DNA of 64,000 bases from Apostichopus japonicus (GCF_037975245.1 NC_092563.1:25135960-25199959); one strand, 5' to 3'. Positions 48,101 to 58,717 are shown, numbered from the stretch's first letter. A program made the numbers and translations. Notes: generated by a model from the sequence alone, not told the origin.

Positions 48101-50336
48101 TTCATCCTCTGTAGCTGGCTCCCACATATCTAGTGCACAAGATGGCGGTTTCTGCACTGTCAATGAGTAGGATTTTGACTTCCCTTCACTGACTATGCTG
48201 GCTCTAATTCTGGTGATCTTGTCAATGAAAAATGTATGTGCTAAACTCATGCACAAGGTCATTGGACTTAACGTTACTTTATAAGCTCTGCTTTATTCAT
48301 TATTTACACAGGTAATTCGCTAGGGCTTTCTGATGGAAGCCGTAGCGTTTATATGCTGAGGGGAAGCCATATTGGGAATTTATGTGTAAATTAATTTTTA
48401 GGTTTGTGCTATCATTATTTAGGAAGTGGAAATCTCAGGGGGCAGCTCCCCCTATCATCCAACCCGCAGATTACGGCCCTGACGAGGCCGTAGCCCGAGT
48501 GAATCCGGCGATATAGGGTAATACCCCCGTGAGTGCATTATCGTGCGATAAATTAACATTCAGTTTCATCTCAGAATGTTACAATTTTAATAAAAGCTAT
48601 AAAAGAAAACTAACCAGCTATTGTCTCGAAAGGATACCTCGTGTTCCTTACTTTTACTATAGTTTAAAGTCTCAAAACAAAGTAACAATGTAACAATGAA
48701 CAATTCCATGAAGGGAGTTCTTAAACCAACAGTTGATTTTTGTAGTACAATGACTTTAACATTTGATGGAACGGAAAATAGTGTGAACCAGGACATGAAA
48801 CATTTACTTCGATTGGAGAATGACTCATTAATGTTCCTTGAAACGTGCCTTTCTTGAATACATATGTTGCTGTACTCCCGATCAGTAACGGTAGGCTTTA
48901 GGCTAGGCTAGGCCTATCAGTTAGACGTTACGTAAGGTTTAATATCGACAATGCTCTACCATTGGCTAGTCAACTGTGGACAATAACTGTCTTTCGATTC
49001 CTTGTATTCAGTGCTACTTTCAGGACTTTTCGAACATTGCTTCGTTTGTTTCTTCGAAGCCTCCAATAACTTCTGATACTATTACTCACGTTAGGCCTAT
49101 GTTTGTTTCGATGGCCTCTTAACGTCATAATATAAATAACTTTAATGCCAGCATTTTCTCGGAAATTTTGGTCATCATTTGGCCAAGGGGTGTATACACG
49201 GAGGGGTTTGTTGTCATATCTCACTTTATCTAGTTTAACTTAGTTTAGTTAAGTAGAAAAAAAAAGAATCAGGAGGGACACTCAAGTCCCCATCAAGGAC
49301 CCTGTAGGAGAGTGAAAAAAAGCTGAAGACATAAACACTCAGACCCGATTACAATGCTTAAAGTGCTTGGCCAAAGCATTCTTAAACCCATTCACACTAC
49401 TTGCAAGTACAATTTTCTAAGGCAAACCGTTCCACTCATTCACAACCCTATTAGAAAAAAGTTATGCCGAATATTAATTCTACTTTGTGACTTTTGGAGC
49501 TTAAGACTATGACCTCTGTACCACTACTATTAGCTAACATGAAAAAGTCAGTGAAGGATAAATTCCGCAGAAGTTTTGTGATTGTTCGCTTTGAACTAGC
49601 TTAGGCAGCCAGCTGGGATCGGAAATAATGCTGTTATTGTTGTTGCAACTAATCGTACGTTATCCATTGCTTAATGCACTGTCAGCTGACGACAACGGGC
49701 CAATCAGATTCGAGAAGTTGTTATCAAAGTATGAATGAACATGGGTTAATTCAGTAAATAATCTTATTGTGTCACTTTGGATGTCCCTTTATGTCCTTTT
49801 TTTCGCGTCAGCAAGTCAGTTAAGGCGGCCTACCGTATTGAAATAAAATGTCAAAATTCAAACATGTTGACTTTGTAAGTCGAATGTTTAACTAAGTACG
49901 TTTTTTATTGCAACTGTGTATCTTGGAGGCAATGTAAAGGCCGTGGCAATTCATACATCCCCGCGGTCTAACGCAACTTCTCACAAAATACAGAACACAA
50001 CCGATTCCCCAATAATGGACATGTAGAAAACTCACGTTATTGCATACCTGTTAATTCAATAAATTTATCGCTACTAATCGTTGAAGATGGTCATTTTAGT
50101 TGAAAATATGATAATTATGATGTCCATCTTAGATTTTATGTCATATTTTTCTAATTGATAAAAAGATGCTTAGTTGTTGATCTCACCTTGATTGGTCTTT
50201 TCCATTCCGGATGGGTAAATCGAAGTACAATATGAGCGAGACATGAAAGTCCATAGAACATCCAAGACGTGAAACTAAAGTAGTTCACCAAAGACTCAAA
50301 ATCATTAGGAATCACCATTAGTATGGCAAGCCCACC
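45098..50336 (-). CDS. SLC7A9-like: SLC7A9-like 3' module B2 (exons 9-11 only in window)
   Basis: Duplicate of B1 in unit 2: exons 50336-50187, 45861-45693, 45192-45098 (TAG). All are open and flanked by good GT-AG sites. Differences from B1 are few (NDFESL, SWMF, one Ile/Val-type change in exon 10, NKSTDS for NESTDS) and none breaks the frame. Upstream, on the right, the tRNA-Met array and a retrotransposon fill 50.7-63.6 kb, and no exons 1-8 appear before the window ends. They could lie beyond 64,000, where another A copy would be predicted if the unit repeats. Confidence 0.78.
45693..45861 (-). CDS. SLC7A9-like: B2 exon 10
   Basis: 169 nt, phase 0 to 1, encodes IPLIVPLIVV onward; donor TTTG|GTAAGT. 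Confidence 0.85.
46348..48263 (-). mobile_element. 5'-truncated L2/CR1-group LINE, unit 2 copy
   Basis: Same insertion as in unit 1, with intact GGACTTAA duplications at 46340-46347 and 48264-48271. It keeps the linker before the reverse transcriptase (MWEPATEDELKRIIMAS, SCGLDPLPTNLL) that unit 1 lost. A one-base loss near 47,480 breaks the frame between GVPQGSVLGPVLFTV and the YADD half; a 316-residue C-terminal frame remains open. Endonuclease is absent. Confidence 0.87.
49230..49590 (-). mobile_element. 3' end of a second CR1-like LINE, unit 2 copy
   Basis: Counterpart of 23,900-24,250 with small indels and the same (AAACT)n-type tail. Confidence 0.62.
50187..50336 (-). CDS. SLC7A9-like: B2 exon 9
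   Basis: 150 nt, GGLAILMVIPNDFESLVNYF to HPEWKRPIK; phases as B1. Confidence 0.86.
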
Positions 50337-50694
50337 CTTTAAAGGAAAAAAATCATAATAATGGTATAAATACATATTGTAATAGAGGCTACATTATATT
50401 TCAATTTCAAACATATTCACCAAGAAACTACATTGCTTTTGATGTTTCATTTCACTTATTTCCTTTCTTTGTTTTTTTTTCACATAAATATTTGTGTTTT
50501 TTACATCAATAAATGTTGTAGGAAAGCAATGTCTCCTTGACGACAACATCAAGGCGCCTGGTCATCGTTCTAAAGCAATGTAGGCCTATAAGTCACAGTA
50601 AATAGCCATGAAGTTGGAAATATTGTTTATTCTACGAAATCCCAGATATTCAAAAGAGTTTCCGAATAATGAGTGTAAATTGCATTAATTTTAG

Positions 50695-50767
50695 TAACAT
50701 GTGTGAGGATCGCACTCACGACCTTCAGATTATGAGACTGACGAGCTGCCGACTGCGCCAACGAGGC
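50695..50767 (-). pseudogene. tRNA-Met relic
   Basis: Counterpart of the 25,385 relic; damaged acceptor, T-loop and D stem (GAGC for GCGC). Confidence 0.7.
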
Positions 50768-50988
50768 TTGCTGTTACATAACAGAATGTCTCTACTACGG
50801 AAATGGTAACTAAGTAAAGATTGATAAATTTAATACAGACAAGCGTCACATATAATGTTAAAAGTGGTTTGAAATTGTGAGAAGACTTTTCCTACGTGTT
50901 AAGCGTTCCTAAAAGCAAACAAAATTTAAAAAGATCAGACGTTGATTGTAGAAGTTCATTCTTTCATGAATAAAACTGATAGCATGCC

Positions 50989-51061
50989 TGCCACGTGTGA
51001 GGCTCGAACTCACGACCCTCAGATTATGAGACTGACGCGCTGCCGACTGCGCCAACGAGGC
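50989..51061 (-). tRNA. tRNA-Met: tRNA-Met (CAT)
   Basis: Consensus except one variable-loop base (GGGTC for AGGTC). Confidence 0.75.
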
Positions 51062-51283
51062 TTGCTGTTACATAACAGAATGTCTCTACTATGGAAATGG
51101 TAGCTAAGTAAACAATGATAAATTTAATACAGACCATTGTCACATATAATGTTAAAAGTGGTTTGAAATTGTAAGAAGAGCTTTTCTACGTGTTAAGCGT
51201 TCCTAAAAGCAAACAGAACTTAACAATGATCAGACGTTGAATGTTGAAGTTCATGCTTTCATGAATAAAACTGATAGCATGCC

Positions 51284-51356
51284 TGCCACGTGTGAGGCTC
51301 TAACTTACGACCTTCAGATTATGAGACTGGCGCGCTGTCGACTGCGCCAACGAGGC
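51284..51356 (-). pseudogene. tRNA-Met, damaged T arm
   Basis: T-loop reads TTAGAGC, T stem mismatched, D arm changed; B box lost. Confidence 0.65.
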
Positions 51357-51411
51357 TTGCTGTTACAAAACAGAATGTCTCTACTATGGAAATGGTAGCT
51401 AAGTAAACAAT

Positions 51412-51531
51412 TTGATTTGATTTGATTTGATTTATTTGTTTTATCACGTGAATATATACAATGATATACAATGATATATACAATACATATATACAATACA
51501 TATATATACAATACATATATATACAATACAT
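51412..51531 (-). mobile_element. Very short LINE 3'-end insertion with (AATCA)n tail
   Basis: Inserted in a tRNA-array spacer between two copies of ACAAT. Minus strand ends CACGTGATAAAACAAATAAA then (TCAAA)n, resembling the 3' end of the 52,157 element. A TATACAATACAT microsatellite fills the other side. Confidence 0.55.
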
Positions 51532-51703
51532 ACAATGATAAATTAAATACTGACAAATGTCACATATAATGTTAAAAGTTGTTTGAATATGTAAGAAGAC
51601 TTTTTCTACGCGTTAAGCTTTCCTAAAGGCAAACAGAACTTAAAAATGAACATACGTTGAATGTAGAAGTTTATGATTTCATGAATAAAACTAATAGCAT
51701 GCC

Positions 51704-51776
51704 TGCCACGTGTGAGGCTCGAACTCACGACCTTCAGATTATGAGACTGACGCGCTGCCGACTGCGCCAACGAGGC
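51704..51776 (-). tRNA. tRNA-Met: tRNA-Met (CAT), consensus copy
   Basis: Consensus body; lies beside the 51,412 LINE-tail insertion. Confidence 0.8.
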
Positions 51777-51998
51777 TTGCTGATACATAACATAATGTCT
51801 CTTCTATGGAAATGGTAGCTAAGTAAACAATGATAAATTTAATACGGACCAGTGTCGCATATAATGTTAAAAGTGGTTTGAAATTGTAAGAAGAGCTTTT
51901 CTACGTGTTAAGCGTTCCTAAAAGCAAACAGAATTTAAAAATTATCAGACGTTGATTGTAGAAGTTCATTCTTTCATGAATAAAACTGATGGCATGCC

Positions 51999-52071
51999 TG
52001 CCACGTGTGAGGCTCGAACTCACGACCTTCAGATTATGAGACTGACGCGCTGCCGACTGCGCCAACGAGGC
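51999..52071 (-). tRNA. tRNA-Met: tRNA-Met (CAT), consensus copy
   Basis: Consensus body; last copy before the composite LINE, which is inserted in its upstream spacer. Confidence 0.8.
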
Positions 52072-52358
52072 TTGCTGATACATAACAGAATGTCTCTACT
52101 ATGGAAATGGTAGCAAAGTCAATGATAAATTTAAAATACAGACCAGTGTCGCATATTCATTCATTCATTCATTTATTTGTTTTTTCACATAAATATTACA
52201 ATGTGAATGGAATTCTTCTGAAAAGCCTATGCTGGCTTAACAAAACAGAAGACTCCCATGAAGAAAAGATAGAAAATAGTGAAAATAATGTTAATAACAA
52301 TACGTATACGCTTTAATATGTGAATATGCTGCTATGCGACTATGCAGCTAAATCATAA

Positions 52359-55324
52359 TTAATAAGACATGATAATTTCTTTAGTAAGACATTTACTAAA
52401 TGTTGAGCTTGTTTTCTTAGTTTTTAAAGTTATTGACAGTGAATTCCAAATTTTGGTTGCACGGTTTCTGAGGCTTAACATACCAGTGCGTGTTTTATAT
52501 GATTTATAATGTGCGTTGCTAGCCGTTCTGGTATTATGATTATGGATATCTGTGTTGCTATTTATAAAATTTCGAAAACTGATTGGTAATGATCCATTCC
52601 AAGCCTTGTATGTAAATGTTGCAATATTAACTTTTATAATGTCATCTAATTTCAATAAATTGAGTTTCTTAAAGAGGGGGCTTGTATGTTCACGCGGTGC
52701 TGCGTGAGATATATGACGTATTGCACTCTTTTGAAGTATTTTAAGGTGACTTAAATGAGAAACACTTGTACCAGACCAGATAATCAAGCAGTAATACAGA
52801 TGTGGTGCTATTAAAGTTTGATAAAGCATTCTGAGTATATTCTGGGGGAGGAAATGTTTTAGCTTTGCTAAAATTCCTGCACCTCCTGCAACGCTGGTGC
52901 AAACTTTTGTAATATGGTCACTCCATGAAAGTTTACTATCAATATTACCCCTAGAAATTTAGTAGTTGATACTTGTTTAATTACTTTACCGTCCATTATT
53001 ATGTCATTATTCCAGTTAAGCGTTCTTCTTCTATTAAATACTATATAGTTAGTTTTGTCTGCATTAAGTGATAACTTATTAGCAGCAAACCAGTTAGTAA
53101 ATTTAGTTAATTCAGTAGAGACAGTATCATGCATTCTATGTACGTTTTCGAACTCGAAGAAAATATTGGTATCATCAGCAAACAAAATAGTCTTGGCAAT
53201 TTTTGACACCTGGCAAATGTCATTGACATATATTATGAACAACAGTGGTCCTAATATTGAGCCCTGTGGAACACCACAACGGGTTACAGCGTGTTCGGAT
53301 TTAGAGTTTTTATATGAAGTATACTGATGTCTATTGGATAAATAGCTGCTCAACCAGTCAAGGGTTGTTCCCCTTACACCATACAAAGATAATTTACTTA
53401 GCAAAATGGTATGGTCAATAGTATCAAATGCCTTGGAGAGATCAAGGAACACTCCAATACATATTTTGGTATTATCAAGACTAGTACATATTTTTTCAAT
53501 AGCATTTGCCAAAGCAAGTTCTGTAGAATGCTTTGGGCGGAAGCCATATTGATCATTGCACAGGATATTAAACTTGGTTAGAAACTTAAAGATACGATTG
53601 TACATAAGCCTTTCAACAATTTTTGAAAAACATGATAATAAAGAAATAGGACGGTAATTTTCATATACATCTTGGTCACCTTTTTTAAAAATTGGTATAA
53701 CCTTAGCAATCTTTAGCGTATCTGGAAATGTACCAGAAGTAAAAGATAAATTACAAATATAAGTCAATGGTTTGGCGATAAAGTGAATAACATGTCTTAT
53801 TATATCTGGTTTAAAATCGTCATATCCCGCTGCTTTTCTTGGTTTCAGGCTGGAAATAGCAACTATTGAAAGTTCTTCCTCACTGACAGGATTAATGAAC
53901 ATAGAGTGACTGTTTCTGTTATTATTATGAATAAGATATTCTGTACTACCTTTATTTGTAATATTTCTTGCAAGTGAGGGTCCAATGTTTACAAAATATT
54001 TGTTAAAGTAGCTGGCAATGTCATTCTCGTTGCTGATTTCTTGATCACCAGTTTTAAAACAGCAGGATATCCACCTTTTTTCGGTTGGTGTTTAGAACTT
54101 CGTTAATTGTATTTCAAGTTATACTTATATTATTTCTAATATATTTAAATTTATCATAGAAATACAATCTTTTAGAAAATCTAATAATATGGTTAAGCTT
54201 ATTGCGATAATGCTTATACGTAGCCTTGTTAACATCAGTAGGTGCTGTTAAATAACTTTTAAAGAGCTTGTTCTTTCTTTTGATAGATGTCAACATTCCA
54301 GTTGTAATCCATGGATGTTTCTTTTTACGTCGTTTCCTTTTGCTTACATAACATATTGGAAAACAATTATTATAGGTATAATTAAAGGATTCAAAGAACG
54401 TGTTGTAAGCAGCATTAACATCAGTTTGGCTTAAAACATCGTTCCAGTTTTTGTTTTCAATTTCATAGTTAAAACGCCTGATGTTATCTGGTTTATAATT
54501 TCGTCTGTACATGAAATGAAGTTCATTGGTCTGTTGTTCTTGGTAGGAATCAAAAGGAATATTGGAAAATGATCACTTATATCGGTTACAAGAATTCCTG
54601 GTATGGTTGTGGATTCGACATTTGTTACAATATTATCAAGTATAGTTGCTGAGGTTGCAGTGATACGAGTGGGTTTAGTAATTGTGGGATTGAATCCGGT
54701 AGAGTACAATAAGTTAAGAAAACCTGTTGATTTGTTTACATCAGATAAATCAATATTAAAATCTCCCATTATATATGAATCATAATTGTGATGACTTATT
54801 ATATTAGATATATGTTGTACATTGAAATTGAAATCGTCAATTGAACCGCTGGGTGGTCTATAAATACAACCAATAATCATTTTCTTCTTAGTATGCGTTT
54901 CAGTTATTTCTATAAATATAGATTCAATACTCTCATTAAAAATGGAGAGATCTAGCCTCTCCTTAAAACATATATTATTATTAACAAACAAGCAGACCCC
55001 GCCACCCCTTCTCTCGTCACGGTGATGTTCTACTAGAGTATAGTTATTTAAATGAGTAAGGGGGGAACTACGGTTATTGAACCACGTTTTTGTGAAACCA
55101 ATAATGGAAAAGTCATTACTTAATAATGAGATAAAAGTTGTTATGTCGTTGAAATTTTTGATAAGACTTCGGCTATTATGATGGAATATCGTGAAACCGG
55201 TTTTGTTTGCTAGACATAACTTGTTAAAAGAATCAATATCAAAGTATTTACATGGGGTATGTACCAGATGGTTGACATCTGGATTACTCCGTTCAATGTT
55301 TATGTTATCAGCGGGTAATGCCAT
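52359..55324 (-). pseudogene. CR1-group LINE ORF2: endonuclease and reverse transcriptase, frameshifted
   Basis: Endonuclease from FTIFHHNSRSLIKNFNDI through GCIYRPPSG, MGDFNIDLSD and DISDHFPIF. Linker with KKKHPWITTGML. Reverse transcriptase with NYRPISLLSCFSKIVERL, LDLSKAFDTIDH, CGVPQGSILGPLLFI and the catalytic FADD, then a C-terminal region with HLYYCLIIWSG and HTSPLFKKLNLLKL ending at 52,359. Frames change near 54,500, near 53,950-54,060 and near 52,900. The 3' UTR ends in (ATGA)n. Clade within the CR1/Jockey group is not resolved. Confidence 0.82.
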
Positions 55325-55329
55325 GGCAA

Positions 55330-56040
55330 TTTGAAGTTAAACAAAGAGTTTGGAGCTCTGTGAGCTGTTTTCTTTTCTGACGAGCAATGCGAGTACCCTG
55401 TCCAGCGGCAAGCAAGCATTTTAGTTCTGGTTTTAACACTCTCCCACCAATCATCTAATGCATTAAAATCAGTATTCGGAGTAGACCATAGCTTATAGTA
55501 AGCCCGTAATTCTTCCATATTGTCTTGGACAGGTCTATGGTCAGAATAAGGGATCGGCGACGTAGTCGCTTTGTTAACAACAAATTATTTCGGGGAATAG
55601 ATCCCATCAACTCTAGGACGTTGGCCTTTGCTGGCACGAAGCCAATTGTGACCCGGGGTGGTGGGATGAACATCCCTACAACAATCAATAAGATTATAAT
55701 TGGCGTTAAATACCCGTAAAGTACTATTATGGGAAGAACAACAATGGCGCTTGAAAAACTTAGGATCAGCCCTACATGACATATACAGCACATATACAGC
55801 CCTACAACAATCAGTAAGATTATAAGTGATGTTAAAGACCCATAAAGCGCTGTTATAGAAAGCACAGCCTTGATGTTTAAAAACACCAGGTTGAGTACTA
55901 AATGGATTATACAGCACTACATAAAATATAAACGACATGTACAGTATGATATTAAATTTAAAAATTTTGGTCCGTTGTGGAATCTGTGAACATTTCTGGT
56001 TGTCCCGTAGTCTATTTACGTTGAGTGAAGCAAAAGTAGT
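55330..56040 (-). pseudogene. Tx1/L1-like endonuclease and linker fragment
   Basis: Pieces on the minus strand: TTFASLNVNRLRDNQKC (endonuclease N-terminus), NLIDCCRDVHPTTPGHNWLR and RPRVDGIYS, then IPYSDHRPV (the catalytic SDH end motif) and a linker ELRAYYKLWSTPNTDFNALD, DDWWESVKTRTKML typical of L1/Tx1-type ORF2. The central part of the domain is missing, and a 120-bp segment is duplicated (about 55,676-55,795 and 55,800-55,920). Reverse transcriptase of this type is absent. Confidence 0.6.
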
Positions 56041-56096
56041 CGTTGTTAATGAGGTACGCTAAAACTGAACAAGATGAGTGCAAATCTTTGATTTGT

Positions 56097-57571
56097 TCAG
56101 GCATTCTTTAAAAAATACCTCCTTTGAGGAGGTAAAAATGTCTCCTTTTGACTCACAAATTGTGGGTGCTCGTCAGCCATGTGCGTGATCCAATCCCGGG
56201 GGGACTCACACGTGAACTTACATGACTTTAAGGCACAGGGATACTTTGCAGGTTTCAGCTTAGGGTGGGTTTTGGACGCGTGTTCTATCAATAAATCATA
56301 CCTGGAAATTTTTTCCTGGCACCCCTTCACATAACACGAGTGCCATGGCTCATCCTCTAAGAAATTTTGAGTTATCTTTACACTGTCGCATGGGTCCTCG
56401 GCGGGGAAGCGAAGGCTTGACCTTGATCTCTCCAATCTCTTGACTGACTCAGGTTGAGAAGCACTTTTTCTCTTTGTTCTTGAGCTGGGACGGGAAGAGT
56501 TAGCTTCAACACTGTCCTCTTGTGACGATATTCTCGGTGGTGGTTGACATTTCATTCTTCCACTGTTGGATTCTTCGAGGGGTTCAGCTTGGGGGTGGCC
56601 CAATTACTTGAGGCTGATGACATAGATTCTATAACCTCTGCGTTCTCGAACAGATTCGTCTGACTTTCTGTGATGGGTAGACTGTCTTCTGTGTTTTGTG
56701 GGTCTTGGGTCATACCATGATCATCGTCCATATTAACATTGGTGTCGAGGGGTTCAGCTTGGGGGGTGGCCCAATAACTTGAGGCTGATGACATAGATTC
56801 TGTTACGTCGGCATTGGTGTCACCATCAGATCCTTTTGCCGTTATCTCATCACTTTTTTCGGCTGTTTCTGCTTCTTGTTGCAGGACAGCAGGGCCCTTA
56901 ACCCAAGCTCTGGCGGTAGGGCTGATCTTATTTGCAAAGGAAATTGGGCAGGTACGAGAAGTGTGCCCCGACTTTTCACATACCGTGCATTTGACTTCTG
57001 TAGTACAATCTTTCGCTGTATGTCCAAATTCATGGCAGTTGTAACATTTGATCTGGTCGCAGTTCTTTGCTTCGTGATCATTTACTCCGCATTTCAAGCA
57101 GGTTCTTGGCTGGCCTCTGTATCTAACCCAGCAGTTCCTTCCACCGAGTCTTAAAGATGAGGGGATATCCTCTGTTATTTCCACCTGGTATTGTCGAATC
57201 CCATTAAACACCTGTGGGTAGTCAGTGAGTGTGAGGAAACGACCGCTTACTACTTAACCGTATCGGCCTGGAACGTACCTCACAACGTTGTCCCCCAATT
57301 CATACGGTACATGTAACACAGTAACAAGCGTCGTGCAACCAGTGTACGTAGTCGCAGTGCAGCAATCTGCGCTGGACAGAGCAGGCCAAAACTTCTTCTT
57401 CAAATCTACGGTTTTGAAGGTTACATCCCATAATCTACCTGGTAGTTCCTGACCCGCCGTAAGATGCTCTCCTGGATCGATGAATTTCTCCTTCAACAGT
57501 TTAAATAGAATTGACTCTCCTTCACAGGAATCTAAGAGAAGCTGAACAGACGTGTCTCGACTAAGAGCAGC
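56097..57571 (-). pseudogene. LINE ORF1: RRM-like/CCHC/C2H2 protein, broken
   Basis: Likely starts at MAALSRDTSVQLLLDSCEGE. The N-part resembles the nucleic-acid-binding N-domain found with CCHC gag proteins (WDVTFKTVDLKKKFW). After an in-frame TAA (57254-57256) it continues to three CCHC zinc knuckles (CLKCGVNDHEAKNC, CYNCHEFGHTAKDC, CTVCEKSGHTSRTC). A one-base deletion in a G-run at about 56,591 shifts the frame. Beyond it lie two C2H2-type fingers (CYVKGCQEKI..H and CALKSCKFTC..H). A segment containing ESMSSASSYWATPQAEPLD is tandemly duplicated. Binding of element RNA is the expected role. Confidence 0.7.
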
Positions 57572-57763
57572 CATGATAATCAGCCTATATACCCAGCCAT
57601 GATAATCAGCCATGATAACCAGCATATCATGTTAAAAGATGTTTGAAATTGTATGAAGAGTTTTTCTACGTGTTAAGCGTTCCTAAAAGCAAACAGAATT
57701 TAAAAATGAACAGACGTTGAATGTAGAAGGTCATGCTTTTATGAATAAAACTAATAGCATGCC

Positions 57764-57836
57764 TGCCACGTGTGAGGCTCGAACTCACGACCTTCAGATT
57801 ATGAGACTGACGCGCTGCCGACTGCGCCAACGAGGC
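57764..57836 (-). tRNA. tRNA-Met: tRNA-Met (CAT), consensus copy
   Basis: First full copy after the composite LINE; first member of the 588-bp 2-mer. Confidence 0.8.
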
Positions 57837-58056
57837 TTGCTGATATATAACAGAATGTCTCTACTATGGAAATGGAAGCTAAGTCAATGATAAATTTAAA
57901 ATACAGACCAGTGTCGCATATCATGTTAAAAGATGTTTGAAATTGTAATAAGAGTTTTTCTACGTGTTAAGCGTCCTAAAAGCAAACAGAATTTAAAAAT
58001 GAACAGACGTTGAATGTACATGTTCATGCTTTCATGAATAAAACTGATAGCATGCC

Positions 58057-58129
58057 TGCCACGTGTGAGGCTCGAACTCACGACCCTCAGATTAAGAGAC
58101 TGACGCGCTGCCGACTGCGCCAACGAGGC
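58057..58129 (-). tRNA. tRNA-Met body with CTT (Lys) anticodon
   Basis: Anticodon loop reads CTCTTAA instead of CTCATAA, so it would read AAG. The rest matches the Met consensus apart from one variable-loop base. Possibly a pseudogene. Confidence 0.65.
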
Positions 58130-58351
58130 TTGCTGATACATAACAGAATGTCTCTATTATGGATATGGTAGCTAAGTAAACAATGATAAATTTAATACGG
58201 ACCATTGTCACATATAATGTTAAAAGATGTTTGAAATTGTATGAAGAGTTTTTCTACGTGTTAAGCGTTCCTAAAAGCAAACAGAATTTAAAAATGAACA
58301 GACGTTGAATGTAGAAGGTCATGCTTTTATGAATAAAACTAATAGCATGCC

Positions 58352-58424
58352 TGCCACGTGTGAGGCTCGAACTCACGACCTTCAGATTATGAGACTGACG
58401 CGCTGCCGACTGCGCCAACGAGGC
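58352..58424 (-). tRNA. tRNA-Met: tRNA-Met (CAT), consensus copy
   Basis: Consensus; repeat of the 57,764 copy in the 2-mer. Confidence 0.8.
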
Positions 58425-58644
58425 TTGCTGATATATAACAGAATGTCTCTACTATGGAAATGGAAGCTAAGTCAATGATAAATTTAAAATACAGACCAGT
58501 GTCGCATATCATGTTAAAAGATGTTTGAAATTGTAATAAGAGTTTTTCTACGTGTTAAGCGTCCTAAAAGCAAACAGAATTTAAAAATGAACAGACGTTG
58601 AATGTACATGTTCATGCTTTCATGAATAAAACTGATAGCATGCC

Positions 58645-58717
58645 TGCCACGTGTGAGGCTCGAACTCACGACCCTCAGTTTAAGAGACTGACGCGCTGCC
58701 GACTGCGCCAACGAGGC
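58645..58717 (-). tRNA. tRNA-Met body with CTT (Lys) anticodon, second copy
   Basis: Anticodon loop CTCTTAA as at 58,057, plus a T39-to-A change that makes the 31-39 pair Watson-Crick. Confidence 0.65.

Larger units (their letters stand above)
26186..52150. repeat. Tandem segmental duplication, unit 2
   Basis: Direct-orientation copy of unit 1. Its first 3.35 kb (26,186-29,535) would correspond to sequence left of the window. Homology runs through gene A2, B2 and into the tRNA array, which is far longer here. Confidence 0.88.
50695..52150. repeat. tRNA-Met array, unit 2 proximal part
   Basis: Five repeats next to B2 exon 9, continuous with the 57.6-63.6 kb array before the LINE insertion. 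Confidence 0.88.
52157..57621 (-). mobile_element. Composite non-LTR retrotransposon in the tRNA array
   Basis: 5,465 bp flanked by GCATAT at 52151-52156 and 57622-57627, splitting one tRNA-array repeat. In transcribed order it holds: a 5' part with gag-like ORF1 (57.57-56.10 kb), a fragment of a Tx1/L1-like endonuclease (about 56.04-55.35 kb), then a separate CR1-group ORF2 with its own endonuclease start (55,324), reverse transcriptase and C-terminus, ending in an (ATGA)n tail. Two endonucleases of different type in one insertion imply a chimera or a nested insertion. Reading frames are broken in several places, so it is inactive. Confidence 0.8.

Noticed and set aside
53055-53327. Plus-strand frame inside the LINE reverse transcriptase
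   Set aside because: Antisense shadow of the catalytic region.
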